A stretch of 64,000 nt of DNA from Pseudothioclava nitratireducens. Lineage in GTDB: Bacteria; Pseudomonadota; Alphaproteobacteria; Rhodobacterales; Rhodobacteraceae. The DNA lies in assembly GCF_029210495.1 (NCBI RefSeq), contig NZ_JARGDK010000014.1, positions 19,626-83,625 of the forward strand, read 5' to 3'. The notes under the pieces are model-generated. The model did not search any database. It was not told where the DNA came from and was given only the letters and a program-made list of their open reading frames with translations. How positions within the stretch are numbered: position 1 is the first letter of the stretch; every line of letters begins with the position of its first letter. The translations under genes were made by a program, and so were the position numbers. Shown here in pieces: positions 30,630 through 41,105 of the stretch.

Positions 30630-30645
30630 CCTTGTCAGTCTGCCC

Positions 30646-30687
30646 GAAATATCCTCGGGGGGTGTGGGGGGCAGACAGCCCCCCACC
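30646..30687. repeat. Dispersed palindromic intergenic element, copy B (half)
   Basis: GAAATATCCTCGGGGGGTG, followed by the GGGGGGCAGACAGCCCCCC hairpin. This matches the right half of the elements at 9664 and 35478; the left arm is missing. Confidence 0.6.
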
Positions 30688-30694
30688 GCTGGCC

Positions 30695-32221
<1,527 letters not shown>

Positions 32222-32333
32222 TGTGTCTTCCTCCCATAAAACCCCGGAGCCCGTGCTGGGTCCGGCATAGGGAAATCCTGCTCAATCCCTGCATGGGCTG
32301 CATAGCCGCCCTGCCCTCTGGCGATGGCTGAGA

Positions 32334-32351
32334 TGTCTCAGCCCTGAGACA
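32334..32351. promoter_or_regulatory. 18-bp palindrome upstream of the aldehyde dehydrogenase
   Basis: TGTCTCAG-CC-CTGAGACA is a perfect inverted repeat (8+2+8), 113 bp before the aldehyde dehydrogenase ATG and about 75 bp before the oppositely directed ssrA -35 box. The distance fits an activator site; the protein that binds is unknown. Confidence 0.5.
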
Positions 32352-32426
32352 GGTGCAGTCGCAGAAACCCGGCCGAACGCAGCGCCTACGACTTTCGCAC
32401 AAGACCAGCGGCGCACGCATCGCCGC

Positions 32427-32455
32427 TTGAAGCCCTGCCCCGCGCTCCCTATATT
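32427..32455 (+). promoter_or_regulatory. Sigma-70-type promoter of ssrA
   Basis: -35 TTGAAG (32427-32432), 17-bp spacer, -10 TATATT (32450-32455). Transcription would begin near 32462, just ahead of the tmRNA acceptor piece. One of the clearest housekeeping promoters in the window. Confidence 0.75.
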
Positions 32456-32461
32456 GAGCGT

Positions 32462-32770
32462 GTTCCCTCGGGGACTATGGACATAAACGCGCATGTAATA
32501 AACGGATCGGACCCGGGGGCGGTACCCGGCGGCTCCACCAAACATCCCTCGTTGGGGGCGAATGGGGCCGAAACAGGATCGACGAACGTCTAAAGATGTT
32601 AGCTTTGTCCCGGTGAGCGACCACCGTTATCGGTGCAAATTGTACAGTTGCCAACGACAACCGTGCTCCGGTCGCTCTGGCTGCGTAAGCAGCTCGGGTA
32701 ACCGAAACCTAACTCCTTGCGCTTAGCAGCGTAAGGCGGGGCCCGCAGGAGCCTTGCAACAGAATCCTGC
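32462..32770 (+). ncRNA. ssrA: tmRNA, circularly permuted two-piece form
   Basis: tmRNA frees stalled ribosomes and tags the unfinished protein for proteolysis. As in other alphaproteobacteria the gene is permuted. The 3' acceptor piece comes first: T stem CCGGG-GGCGGTA-CCCGG, then acceptor strand CGGCTCC, discriminator A, CCA ending at 32540. A removed spacer (32541-32563) follows, then the mature 5' end GGGGCCGAAACAGGATCGACG from 32564, whose GGGGCCG pairs with CGGCTCC. The tag frame at 32650-32688 reads ANDNRAPVALAA then TAA. Both outer ends are approximate; hairpins follow the tag. Confidence 0.93.
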
Positions 32771-32889
32771 ACCTTCCCCCCTCTTTCGGATCGAAATCCC
32801 GTGCGCTGGCGCGAAGATTCTCATGCGCTTTAACCTTACCGTAAAGCGACTCGGCGCAGTCTGCCCTCCGGACATAGATGGAGTGGCCC

Positions 32890-33318
32890 ATGTCAAAACT
32901 CGATATTCTACAGGACTGGTTCGAAAAGGTCTGGATGCAGGGCGATATGGACGCCGTGGATGGCTTTTTCGCCCCGACGGTCTCGGCACATGGCATCATC
33001 GACGGGCTGGAGGCCCGGCCCGAAGATTTCAAAGAGTTCATTCCTGCCTTGCGCGCCCATACCCGCGATGTCGAATTCACCGTGCTGCGCCATATCGATG
33101 CGGGAGAGTGGCTGTGGGTTCTGGTCGGGATCAAAGCCCGCAGCGCCGCGACGCTGGAACCGATGGAGTTCTCTGGGCAGTTGGCCATCCGCTTCGAAGG
33201 CGACAAATTCGCAGAGGCCTACAACCATTTCGACTTTGTCAGCTTTGCCGAGCAGATCGGGGCCATGCCGCCCGATACGGTGCTCTTGTGCATGTCGGGC
33301 GAACAGCTATCGCTTTAG
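32890..33318 (+). CDS. SnoaL-like / NTF2-fold polyketide-cyclase-type protein
   Basis: A 142-residue single-domain protein. The helix-first alpha+beta-barrel pattern of the SnoaL/ester-cyclase group is visible (LDILQDWFEKVWMQGDMDAVDGFFAP, then AHGIIDG). ATG 32890 follows TGGAG. Members are small-molecule isomerases/hydrolases or carriers; no substrate can be given. It lies between ssrA and sspB, but nothing shows a role in protein tagging. Confidence 0.7.
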   Translation: MSKLDILQDWFEKVWMQGDMDAVDGFFAPTVSAHGIIDGLEARPEDFKEFIPALRAHTRDVEFTVLRHIDAGEWLWVLVGIKARSAATLEPMEFSGQLAIRFEGDKFAEAYNHFDFVSFAEQIGAMPPDTVLLCMSGEQLSL

Positions 33319-33407
33319 AATGGGGCGCGTCCTTGTGCGACCGCGCCCCTCTTCCCTTGGCAGACGAATCCCCTATGCTGTGCCCAAGCAGTCAGAATAG
33401 GTGGGGA

Positions 33408-33863
33408 ATGACGCGCAGCATCGATTACGGCAACCTGATGCACAGTGCCATGCGTGGCCTGATCCAGCAGGTTCTGACCGAAACCTCTGAGCACGGTCTG
33501 CCCGGCGCCCATCATTTCTTCATCACCTTCAACACGCAGCATCCCGATGCAGAGCTGGCGAGTTGGCTGCGCGACCGCTACCCTGAGGAAATGACGATCG
33601 TCATCCAGCATTGGTTCGACAATCTCGAAGTGGATGATGACGGCTTTGCGATCACGCTGAATTTCGGCGACGCCCCCGAGAGGCTCCGCGTTCCCTTTGA
33701 CGCCATTTCGACCTTCGTGGACCCTTCGGTCGAGTTCGGCCTCCGCTTTGAAACCCAGTCTTACGACGACGAGGATGAGACCGAAGACGAAGAAGACGAC
33801 GCCGATGATCCGCCGATCCGGGGCGATGCCGAAGTCGTCAGCCTCGATCAATGGCGCAAGTGA
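33408..33863 (+). CDS. sspB: ClpXP adaptor SspB (alpha type)
   Basis: SspB binds the ssrA tag and hands tagged proteins to ClpXP. The 151-residue protein has the SspB fold (YGNLMHSAMRGLIQQVLTE, then GAHHFFITFNTQHPDAEL). A very acidic linker (about residues 119-135) follows, then the short tail VVSLDQWRK, the likely ClpX-docking end. AGGTGGGG precedes the ATG. It lies within 650 bp of ssrA, so the tag and its adaptor are neighbours. Confidence 0.93.
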   Translation: MTRSIDYGNLMHSAMRGLIQQVLTETSEHGLPGAHHFFITFNTQHPDAELASWLRDRYPEEMTIVIQHWFDNLEVDDDGFAITLNFGDAPERLRVPFDAISTFVDPSVEFGLRFETQSYDDEDETEDEEDDADDPPIRGDAEVVSLDQWRK

Positions 33864-34029
33864 TCCACGTGGTCCGTTGAGCTGCTCTCGTCGGGCTACG
33901 TTCGGGCGACGTTAAAATCGGTCCAAACCCCCGTATACAACCGCATACCGATTGCAAAATCGACGCGCGCGCTCTATGACGCGCTCGACAGTTCTGCATT
34001 GTCGCACTTGTAGCGCACGGAGGCCCACC

Positions 34030-35424
34030 ATGACCGCGACCCGCACCGAAACCGACAGCTTCGGCCCGCTCGAAGTTCCCGCCGACAAATACTGGGGCGC
34101 GCAGACGCAGCGCTCGATCATGAACTTCCCGATCGGCTGGGAGCGCCAGCCGGTGCCGATCATCCGCGCGCTCGGCGTGATCAAGAAAGCCTGTGCGCTG
34201 GTCAACAAGGCGCAAGGCGACATGGAAGCGGAAATCGCAGACGCCATCGCGGCTGCCGCCACCGAAGTGATCGAAGGCAAATTCGATGACAACTTCCCGC
34301 TGGTCGTCTGGCAGACCGGCTCGGGCACCCAGTCGAACATGAATGCGAACGAGGTCATTTCGAACCGCGCCATCGAGATGCTGGGCGGCGTTATGGGCTC
34401 GAAAAAGCCCGTCCACCCCAACGATCACTGCAACATGGGTCAGTCCTCGAACGACACCTTCCCGACCGCGATGCATGTCGCGATCGCGATGCAGGCGCGC
34501 GACGTTCTGATCCCCGGCCTCGAAAAGCTGCACGCGGCCCTCGCCGCCAAGGCCGAAGAGTTCAAGGACATCATCAAGATCGGCCGCACCCACACGCAGG
34601 ATGCGACGCCCTTGACGCTCGGCCAGGAATTCTCGGGCTACGCCAAGCAAGTCGAGCGCGGCATCGAGCGGGTGAAAATGTGCCTGCCGCATATCTATGA
34701 GCTGGCGCAGGGCGGCACCGCCGTCGGCACCGGGCTGAACACCCGCGTGGGCTGGGACACCCGCGTGGCGGCCCAAATCGCCGAAATCACCGACCTGCCC
34801 TTCGTCACCGCGCCGAACAAGTTCGAGGCTCTGGCCGCGCATGACGCGATGGTGATGTTCTCGGGCGCGCTCAAGACCGTGGCCGCCTCGCTCTTCAAGA
34901 TCGCAAACGACCTGCGCCTTCTGGGCTCGGGCCCGCGCTCGGGTCTGGGCGAGCTGATCCTGCCGGAGAACGAACCGGGCTCGTCGATCATGCCGGGCAA
35001 GGTCAACCCGACCCAAGCCGAAGCGCTCACCATGGTCTGCGCCCATGTGATGGGCAATGACGCCGCCGTCGGCTTCGCGGGCAGCCAAGGCCATTTCGAG
35101 CTCAACGTCTATAACCCGATGATGAGCTATAACGTCCTGCAATCCATGCAACTGCTCGGCGACTCGGCCTCGGCCTTCACCGACAACATGGTCGCAGGCA
35201 CGCAAGCGAACGTGGCGCGCATCGACAAGCTGATGAAAGAATCGCTGATGCTCGTTACCGCACTCGCGCCGACCATCGGCTACGACAACGCCACCAAGGT
35301 CGCAAAAACCGCGCATAAGAACGGCACCACGCTCAAGGAAGAAGCCATCGCGCTTGGCTTCGTGGATGAAGAGACCTTCGACCGTATCGTGCGCCCCGAA
35401 GACATGATCGGTCCGAAAGGCTGA
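34030..35424 (+). CDS. fumC: Class II fumarate hydratase
   Basis: Interconverts fumarate and malate in the TCA cycle without an iron-sulfur cluster. The 464-residue length is normal. Motifs: [30 protein letters not shown] and the superfamily signature [13 protein letters not shown] with the catalytic serine loop. ATG 34030 follows GGAGGCCCACC. A strong terminator follows the stop. Confidence 0.97.
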   Translation: MTATRTETDSFGPLEVPADKYWGAQTQRSIMNFPIGWERQPVPIIRALGVIKKACALVNKAQGDMEAEIADAIAAAATEVIEGKFDDNFPLVVWQTGSGTQSNMNANEVISNRAIEMLGGVMGSKKPVHPNDHCNMGQSSNDTFPTAMHVAIAMQARDVLIPGLEKLHAALAAKAEEFKDIIKIGRTHTQDATPLTLGQEFSGYAKQVERGIERVKMCLPHIYELAQGGTAVGTGLNTRVGWDTRVAAQIAEITDLPFVTAPNKFEALAAHDAMVMFSGALKTVAASLFKIANDLRLLGSGPRSGLGELILPENEPGSSIMPGKVNPTQAEALTMVCAHVMGNDAAVGFAGSQGHFELNVYNPMMSYNVLQSMQLLGDSASAFTDNMVAGTQANVARIDKLMKESLMLVTALAPTIGYDNATKVAKTAHKNGTTLKEEAIALGFVDEETFDRIVRPEDMIGPKG

Positions 35425-35448
35425 TACTGGCGCTCTGTGAACCCCGAA

Positions 35449-35475
35449 GGGCGGCCCTTTTGGCCGCCCTTTTTT
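35449..35475 (+). terminator. Rho-independent terminator of fumC
   Basis: GGGCGGCC-CTTTT-GGCCGCCC followed by TTTTTT, 25 bp after the fumC stop. Confidence 0.92.
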
Positions 35476-35477
35476 AT

Positions 35478-35615
35478 GGGGGCGCTGCCCCCGGCTGCCT
35501 GCGTCAGCCTCCCCCGGGATATTTTCAGGCGATTGGAAACATGTCCCGTCTTCCAATCGCGCTCAATATCCTCGGGGGTGAGGGCCGCAGGCCCGAGGGG
35601 GCAGACAGCCCCCTT
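35478..35615. repeat. Dispersed palindromic intergenic element, copy C
   Basis: Same plan as copy A. GGGGGCGCTGCCCCC leads to CCCCCGGGATATTTTCAGGCGATTGGA, a short loop, TCCAATCGCGCTC, then AATATCCTCGGGGG, and the GGGGGCAGACAGCCCCC hairpin. It separates fumC from the DUF4169 gene. Confidence 0.75.
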
Positions 35616-35648
35616 CCCCCGCGCGCCGCTTCCTGCCAGAATAGATTC

Positions 35649-35831
35649 ATGTCCAAGGTCACCAATTTGAACCAGGTCCGCAAGCAACGCGCCCGCGCCG
35701 AAAAGCGGGCTGCGGGCGATGCGAATGCGGCGAAATTCGGACGCAGCAAGGCGCAGCGCCAGATCGAGGCGGCGCAGACCGAGAAAGCCACGCGCGCGCT
35801 CGATCAGCACTTACGCGACCGCGACACATGA
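35649..35831 (+). CDS. DUF4169-family small protein
   Basis: A 60-residue, very basic and Ala/Arg-rich helical protein (MSKVTNLNQVRKQRARAEKR, then GRSKAQRQ). It matches the short alphaproteobacterial DUF4169 family, of unknown function. Its stop overlaps the next ATG by 4 bp, so it is coupled to the RHH gene. Confidence 0.8.
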   Translation: MSKVTNLNQVRKQRARAEKRAAGDANAAKFGRSKAQRQIEAAQTEKATRALDQHLRDRDT

Positions 35832-36058
35832 GCCGACCGCGAAAGCACTCTTTGACTCTTGGCGGGCACCGGACCTCGGTGACGCTCGAAGATGAGTTTT
35901 GGGCGGCGTTTCGCAAGATCGCCCGCGACGAAGGTAAAGGGATCAATGCGCTGGCGGCGGAAATCGACGCGGCGCGCGGCATGGAAACCGGTCTGGCCAC
36001 GGCAATCAGGCTTTTCGTTCTGGCGCATCTCGAAACACAGCTTCGGACGCGGCCCTAA
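35828..36058 (+). CDS. Ribbon-helix-helix domain protein
   Basis: A 76-residue protein with an RHH_4-type fold: a basic strand (KHSLTLGGHRTSVTLEDEFW) and two helices (FRKIARDEGKGINALAAEI). RHH dimers bind DNA, but members paired with DUF4169 have no known target. It starts within the DUF4169 stop, so the two are made together. Confidence 0.82.
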   Translation: MSRPRKHSLTLGGHRTSVTLEDEFWAAFRKIARDEGKGINALAAEIDAARGMETGLATAIRLFVLAHLETQLRTRP

Positions 36059-36076
36059 TCGCCGCCGGATTCGGGA

Positions 36077-36307
36077 TCAGTTCGGGCGGCGTGCGCGCGA
36101 GAGGATGCGCGGCTTGGGCCGCGCTGCGGTCAGGGTCAGATCCGAGCGAAACAGGGCGACGATTTCCTCGCGCGTGACCGTATCGGTCGTATCGATTTCA
36201 GGCTCTGTCTTGATCCCCGCCATTCTCCAGGCCGGGATCGCAATCCGAAACAGTGCAGCCGAAAACGTGCGGCCCATCGAGACCTTGAGCGTGCCTTGAG
36301 GTTGCAT
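36077..36307 (-). CDS. Small protein of unknown function
   Basis: A 76-residue ORF with GAAGG five bases before ATG 36307. It is basic at both ends (C-terminus RPKPRILSRARRPN) with a central acidic stretch (KTEPEIDTTDTVTREEIVALF). No domain recognised. It converges on the RHH gene with an 18-bp gap. Codon use fits, and no better frame lies opposite. Confidence 0.45.
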   Translation of the reverse strand: MQPQGTLKVSMGRTFSAALFRIAIPAWRMAGIKTEPEIDTTDTVTREEIVALFRSDLTLTAARPKPRILSRARRPN

Positions 36308-36439
36308 CATCCTTCAATCCCCCTGTCGATCGTGGCGTGGCGCTGGCAGGCGCGGTGCAGACGAGACAAAAATAGGGATCGGTGGCGAAGAGATCAGTGA
36401 GAAACTGGGGTGGGTTTTCCCCCCAAGATGACGCAAACG

Positions 36440-37261
36440 TCAATCTCTATGTGGCAAGGCCGAACGAACCATCTCTTCGGAGCGCTGCGCGAGCGCCTTG
36501 CGCCCGTCAAAATCGGCGACATCGAGCGGCTCATGGAACACGATCTCGACCCGCCCCTGACGCGGGGCTGCCAGCACCTTGAGCAGATGCGGGCCAAATT
36601 CCATGTCGCCCCACCAGCCGTAGAAGCGCGGGTCCTCCCCCTTGGGGGCATGATAGATCACGGTGACCGGCTGAATCTGCATCACCTTGTCGAGGCCATG
36701 GGTAAAGAAGGCCTGAAACAGGGTCGGTTTGAAGGGCAGGACGCGGCGCGCATCGGTGGAGGTGCCTTCGGGGAAGAACAGCAGGTGATGGCCGGCGCGA
36801 ATACGGTCCTCCATCATCTTCTGCTGGGCGCGCGCCTCTTTCGGATCACGGCGGATGAACATCGTCCCCGTCGCCCGCGCCAGCCAACCGATCCCGGCCC
36901 AGCCCGCGACATCGTCCTTGGCCACGAAATAGACCCGCTGACAGGCATTGAGCGCGAAAATATCGAGCCAGGAGCCGTGATTGGCGACCACCGCCCCGAT
37001 ATGCTCCATGGGGCGCCCGCGCACGCGGTAACCGATCCCGAGGATCGCCAGCGCCAGCCGACAGACGGTTTGCGTGATCCAGGGCGTCCACGGGCGGCGC
37101 AGGCCAAAAAGCGGGCGCTCGATGAGCCGCAAGAGCAGCAAGAGCATGAGACCGCCATAGGTCACGACCCCGAGGGCACCGCCCCGCAGGCCCACGCGCA
37201 ACCACCCCATCGGCTTGATCGGCGCCTCTTCGGGTTCGGCCTCACCGTGCCATGTGCTCAT
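36440..37261 (-). CDS. olsA: Lysophospholipid/lyso-ornithine-lipid acyltransferase (PlsC family)
   Basis: A 273-residue membrane-bound acyltransferase. An N-terminal helix (GALGVVTYGGLMLLLLLRL) is followed by the HX4D active site NHGSWLD and the substrate motif FPEGTS. Next to olsB it most likely adds the second acyl chain to lyso-ornithine lipid; a general PlsC role is the alternative. Its ATG overlaps the olsB stop by 4 bp. Confidence 0.88.
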   Translation of the reverse strand: MSTWHGEAEPEEAPIKPMGWLRVGLRGGALGVVTYGGLMLLLLLRLIERPLFGLRRPWTPWITQTVCRLALAILGIGYRVRGRPMEHIGAVVANHGSWLDIFALNACQRVYFVAKDDVAGWAGIGWLARATGTMFIRRDPKEARAQQKMMEDRIRAGHHLLFFPEGTSTDARRVLPFKPTLFQAFFTHGLDKVMQIQPVTVIYHAPKGEDPRFYGWWGDMEFGPHLLKVLAAPRQGRVEIVFHEPLDVADFDGRKALAQRSEEMVRSALPHRD

Positions 37262-38043
37262 GCGGAGCGCCCCTCGTGGCGGCGGGTATAAAAGCTGCGA
37301 TGCTTGTCGCTCATCGCCTTGGTATCCATCAGCAAAAGCACATCCGTCGTGTTGAAGGGCGCGTCGATATAGGCGCCCTCGCCCACGAATCCGCCCAGAC
37401 GCAGATAGGCTTTGATCAGGGTCGGCATCTCGGCCATGGCCTGACGCCGGTCAAGCGCCTCGGGCGCGACAAGATCCATCCGCTGCGCGTGCGGCGGCAG
37501 AGCGCGGGCGCGCAAGTCTTCGGGCGCAAGATGATGATGATAGAGCCATGCAAGCGGCATCTTCAGCGCCTCTGGGTCAGTGCCATGGAAAGAGGCCACG
37601 CCGAACAGAATCTCGATCTCGCGCGCGAGGACATAATCGGCCAGTGCATTCCACAAAAGCAGCATACCAGCGCCGCCGCGATGCGCCGGGTGCACGCAAG
37701 AGCGCCCCAGTTCGAGCAGCTTGCGCCCCGATTGCCGCAGCGGTGTCAGGTCGTATTCGGAATCGCAGTAGTAGCGCCCGATCTCGGCTGCGCGCTCGGG
37801 CGGTAACAAACGATAGGCACCCACGACATGATCCGCGTCGGCGGGGTCGCGCGCGCGGTCGATCAGCAGCAGATGGTCATAGGCCGCGTCGAACTCGTCG
37901 CGTTCAAGCCGTTGGGCATGATCGACCAAGGGACCGTCCCCGCCGAGCTCCTCGACAAAGACCTGATAGCGAAGCCGCTGCGAGGCGCGCAAATCCGCCT
38001 CGTCCCGCGCCAGCCGCGTTTCGAATTGTCCGCTCTGCGACAC
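37258..38043 (-). CDS. olsB: L-ornithine N-alpha-acyltransferase OlsB
   Basis: OlsB amide-links a 3-hydroxy fatty acid from ACP to ornithine, the first step to phosphate-free ornithine membrane lipids. The GNAT-like protein shows RLARDEADLRASQRLRYQVFVEELG and later ELGRSCVHPAHRGG, both typical. No ATG lies close; GTG 38043 gives 261 residues and the expected N-terminus, while the ATG-less extension to 38169 adds unlikely sequence. It is coupled to olsA. Confidence 0.88.
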   Translation of the reverse strand: MSQSGQFETRLARDEADLRASQRLRYQVFVEELGGDGPLVDHAQRLERDEFDAAYDHLLLIDRARDPADADHVVGAYRLLPPERAAEIGRYYCDSEYDLTPLRQSGRKLLELGRSCVHPAHRGGAGMLLLWNALADYVLAREIEILFGVASFHGTDPEALKMPLAWLYHHHLAPEDLRARALPPHAQRMDLVAPEALDRRQAMAEMPTLIKAYLRLGGFVGEGAYIDAPFNTTDVLLLMDTKAMSDKHRSFYTRRHEGRSA

Positions 38044-38205
38044 GCCCTGCCCTGCCTGCTTGTTCCAAAGGTTTTTTATGTCACCCGCGCCACGCTTGGC
38101 AACTGTGGGCGACGATCGGGGACGCAAGGGTTTTTCCGGAGCTCCGGCTGTGCAAGCGTGGTTTCGCATCCAGGATGCGCCCCGCCCGTCAGCGTCGTTA
38201 ACGTT

Positions 38206-38388
38206 TTATAAACCCTGATCCGGAATAACGAGACCAAGTTCAACCCGGCGCCCGTCGATAACCTGCTTGCCTGCATGTTCGAAATTGACCGTGATCTTGT
38301 CGCCAATGCGCGATTGCACCTGACCGATGCCCCAATCGGGGGCCATCGGATTGCGCACCAGCATGCCGGGTTCGAGAATTTCGTTCAT
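38206..38388 (-). CDS. DUF3553-family small protein
   Basis: A 60-residue protein whose EPGMLVRNPMAPDWGIGQVQS and ITVNFEHAGKQVI are the DUF3553 pattern, an SH3-like CarD/UvrD-tail-type fold. It may bind protein or nucleic acid; its job is unknown. AGGTGG precedes ATG 38388. Divergent from chpT with only 25 bp between the two starts, so the promoters must overlap. Confidence 0.82.
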   Translation of the reverse strand: MNEILEPGMLVRNPMAPDWGIGQVQSRIGDKITVNFEHAGKQVIDGRRVELGLVIPDQGL

Positions 38389-38413
38389 CTGCCATCCACC
38401 TGTGGAATCATCC

Positions 38414-39022
38414 ATGTCCTTTGAGACCCCCGCTCCCCAAACCGATCTCGTGGCGCTTCTGGGCTCGCGACTCTGCCACGACCTTATCAGCCCTCTGGGC
38501 GCGATCGGCAACGGGGTAGAGTTGCTGGCAATGTCGGGCACCGGCATGTCACCCGAATTGCAATTGATCGCGGAAAGCGTGAACGCCGCCAATGCGAAGC
38601 TGAAATTCTTTCGGGTGGCATTTGGCAAGGCGGGAGCGGAGCAACGGATTGGGCGCCCCGAAATCGTCGCGCTGCTTGACGAAATGTCGCGCACGGGGCG
38701 GCTGCGGCTCGTGTGGGAGGCAGAGGGCGATCACGCCCGCGCGCAGGTGAAGCTCGCCTTTCTGGCGGTGCTCTGCCTGGAAACGGCGCTGCCCTTCGGC
38801 GGCACGGTGCAGATTTCAACCGATGGCACCGGAGGCTGGCGCGTGGCCGGCGAGGCGCAACGGACAAAGCCCGACCCCGCGCTTTGGTCAGTGCTGGAGG
38901 GGGCCGCCCATGAGGTGCCGCCCGCGCAGGTGCAGTTTCCGCTTCTGGCAGAGGCGGCAGCGGCGCTGGGCCGCAAGCCGCGCTGGCAGGTGAACGAGAC
39001 GCAGGCCATCATCGAGATATGA
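38414..39022 (+). CDS. chpT: Histidine phosphotransferase ChpT
   Basis: ChpT passes phosphate from the CckA kinase to CtrA and CpdR. The 202-residue protein has the phospho-accepting His in LLGSRLCHDLISPLGAIGNGVELL and a degenerate kinase-like C-terminal domain with no ATP-binding glycine boxes, as in the family. In Rhodobacteraceae this relay controls motility and gene-transfer-agent production rather than viability (known for relatives). Confidence 0.92.
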   Translation: MSFETPAPQTDLVALLGSRLCHDLISPLGAIGNGVELLAMSGTGMSPELQLIAESVNAANAKLKFFRVAFGKAGAEQRIGRPEIVALLDEMSRTGRLRLVWEAEGDHARAQVKLAFLAVLCLETALPFGGTVQISTDGTGGWRVAGEAQRTKPDPALWSVLEGAAHEVPPAQVQFPLLAEAAAALGRKPRWQVNETQAIIEI

Positions 39023-39049
39023 AAAGGGCGGCGCGTTTGGCACCGCCCG
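39022..39049 (-). terminator. Hairpin after proA, shared with the chpT end
   Basis: GGGCGG-(11)-CCGCCC with AAAA on its left, which gives UUUU on the proA transcript. It starts at the last base of the chpT stop. Short U tract. Confidence 0.5.
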
Positions 39050-39058
39050 GTTCTGCCA

Positions 39059-40324
39059 TCAGGGGCGCACGGTCCCGTCGCCCACGACCACATATTTGAA
39101 CGAGGTCAGCTGCTCGGCCCCCACCGGCCCGCGCGCGTGCAGCTTGCCTGTGGCGATGCCGATCTCGGCCCCCATCCCGAATTCGCCACCATCGGCGAAC
39201 TGGGTCGAGGCGTTGCGCATCAGGATCGCGCTGTCGACCCGCTCGAAGAAGGTGGCGGCGGTCGCGTCGTCTTCGGTCAGGATCGCCTCGGTATGGGACG
39301 AGGAATAGGCGCGAATATGCGCAATCGCGCCTTCTACCCCGTCGACCAACGTCGCCGCACAGATCGAGTCGAGATATTCCCGCCCGAAATCGTCCGGCTG
39401 CGCGGGCACCGTGCCCGGGATCTCGGCCAGCGCCCCGGCTGCGCGCACCTCGACACCTGCCGCCAGCAGGTCCTCGATCAGCACAGCGCCGTGCTGTTCG
39501 TAGAAGGCCCGGTCGATCAGCAGACATTCCATCGCACCACAAATCCCGGTGCGCCGGGTCTTGGCGTTGAGGACGACCTTGCGCGCTTTCTCAAGATCCG
39601 CAGCCCCGTCCGCATAGACGTGGCAGATCCCTTCGAGATGGGCAAAGACCGGCACGCGCGCCTCGGCCTGCACCAGACCCACCAGACCCTTACCCCCGCG
39701 CGGCACGATCACGTCGATATAGGCGACGGCCTTCAACATCTCGGCCACAGCCGCACGATCGCGCGTCGGCACAAGCTGAATTGCCGCCTCGGGCAGACCC
39801 GCGGCCTTCAGCCCATCAACGAGGCAGCCATGGATCGCCCGGCTCGAATGGAAGCTCTCGGAGCCGCCGCGCAGGATCACCGCATTGCCCGACTTGAGGC
39901 ACAGCGCGCCCGCATCCGCCGTCACGTTCGGGCGCGATTCATAGATCACCCCGATGACGCCAAGCGGCGTGCGCACACGCTGGATATGCAGGCCCGAAGG
40001 CATGTCCCATTCCGCGATGACATCGCCGACCGGGTCTTTCTGACCCGCGACAGCCCGCAGACCCGCGCAGATCCCTTCGATCCGCGCCTCGTCGAGCATC
40101 AGCCGGTCCATCATCGCGGGGCTCAGCCCCTTGTTGGCGCCGTAAGCCATATCCTCACCATTGGCGGCGATGATCTCGTTGCGGCGCTCCCAGACCAGAT
40201 CGGCGGCGGCGCGCAGAGCGGCCTCCTTCGCCTCGGCTGGCGCAAAGGCCAGCTCGGCAGCCGCGGCGCGCGCAGCGGCACCCAGCTCTTCGATCAGGCA
40301 TTTTGCATCCAGTTGGTCTTTCAT
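39059..40324 (-). CDS. proA: Glutamate-5-semialdehyde dehydrogenase (gamma-glutamyl phosphate reductase)
   Basis: Second step of proline synthesis from glutamate (NADPH-dependent reduction of gamma-glutamyl phosphate). The 421-residue length is right. The catalytic Cys lies in [16 protein letters not shown], with the conserved [18 protein letters not shown] and [26 protein letters not shown] ribosome site precedes the ATG. Confidence 0.96.
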   Translation of the reverse strand: MKDQLDAKCLIEELGAAARAAAAELAFAPAEAKEAALRAAADLVWERRNEIIAANGEDMAYGANKGLSPAMMDRLMLDEARIEGICAGLRAVAGQKDPVGDVIAEWDMPSGLHIQRVRTPLGVIGVIYESRPNVTADAGALCLKSGNAVILRGGSESFHSSRAIHGCLVDGLKAAGLPEAAIQLVPTRDRAAVAEMLKAVAYIDVIVPRGGKGLVGLVQAEARVPVFAHLEGICHVYADGAADLEKARKVVLNAKTRRTGICGAMECLLIDRAFYEQHGAVLIEDLLAAGVEVRAAGALAEIPGTVPAQPDDFGREYLDSICAATLVDGVEGAIAHIRAYSSSHTEAILTEDDATAATFFERVDSAILMRNASTQFADGGEFGMGAEIGIATGKLHARGPVGAEQLTSFKYVVVGDGTVRP

Positions 40325-40385
40325 GATCCTCTCCTCGGATTAAGGTTCCGCGATATAAAGGCAGACGGCGCGCGACGGCAAGCGA

Positions 40386-40625
40386 TCAGCGCGCGCCATC
40401 CTCGGGTGCCGCAACCTTGCGCCGCGCCAGCTTCACCGCCACCAAAAGCCACGGCGCACCGTGCAGCACCAGATCGAACCAGTCGATCGGACGCACCAGC
40501 GTCCCCGCCATCAGCATCTTGAGCTTTTCCCAGATATGCGGCTCGGGCGTGAACGGCGCGAGGCCCAGAAACAGCGCTGCAATCACCGCGGTTTGTAGGG
40601 AAATCCGGTCGATCAATCGCAGCAT
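40386..40625 (-). CDS. Small membrane protein, function unknown
   Basis: A 79-residue protein with two hydrophobic stretches (SLQTAVIAALFLGLAPF and WFDLVLHGAPWLLVAVKLA) and a basic/acidic tail. GGAGG five bases upstream selects ATG 40625 over 40637. The pattern resembles small RND-transporter-associated membrane proteins of alphaproteobacteria, but I cannot assign a role. It lies 61 bp upstream of proA in the same direction. Confidence 0.6.
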   Translation of the reverse strand: MLRLIDRISLQTAVIAALFLGLAPFTPEPHIWEKLKMLMAGTLVRPIDWFDLVLHGAPWLLVAVKLARRKVAAPEDGAR

Positions 40626-40716
40626 AGCGGCCTCCATCGCATGAACGCGCCCTGCTTAGAGCGCGCAAGCCACGAAAGCAACGCCACAGCGTTCCGATCA
40701 CCTGAAGGGGAAGAAG

Positions 40717-40793
40717 TGGCGCGGTTGACGGGGCTCGAACCCGCGACCCCCGGCGTGACAGGCCGGTACTCTAACCAACTGAGCTACAACCGC
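40717..40793 (-). tRNA. tRNA-Asp(GTC), first copy
   Basis: Acceptor GCGGTTG/CAACCGC, D-arm AGCTCAGTTGGTTAGAGT, anticodon loop CTGTCAC (GTC), T-arm GGGTTCGAGCCCC, encoded CCA. Confidence 0.97.
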
Positions 40794-40818
40794 GCACAGC
40801 GCTCGGGCGATCCGGAAA

Positions 40819-40895
40819 TGGCGCGGTTGACGGGGCTCGAACCCGCGACCCCCGGCGTGACAGGCCGGTACTCTAACCAACTGAGCTACAACCGC
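40819..40895 (-). tRNA. tRNA-Asp(GTC), second copy
   Basis: Identical over the whole tRNA to the copy at 40717, with a repeat period of 102 bp. The spacer is 25 bp, and the two are probably cut from one transcript. Confidence 0.97.
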
Positions 40896-41105
40896 TCACC
40901 ATCTGCCCGGATCGCCGCCCGAGCGTGGGGAGCGTATTACGAGGCCCCGGTGGCGGCGTCAAGCGCGTCCGCGCATTTCTCGTGACAAAAGTTTTTCATT
41001 CGCCCGCAGCTGTTCCCATGCGGCAGGCTCGACGCCTCCAGCGGGCGTATTTACAGGTTGATGAAAGCCAATACCGCAAAGAAAATCCTGCCCCTTCATC
41101 AAACC

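Noticed and set aside
32222..32333. Sigma-54 promoter before the aldehyde dehydrogenase
   Set aside because: A GG-N10-GC spacing can be found but the flanking bases do not fit the -24/-12 consensus.
40698..40880. Leftward ORF over the two tRNA-Asp genes with a repeated protein sequence
   Set aside because: It is only the translation of the tandem tRNA genes.
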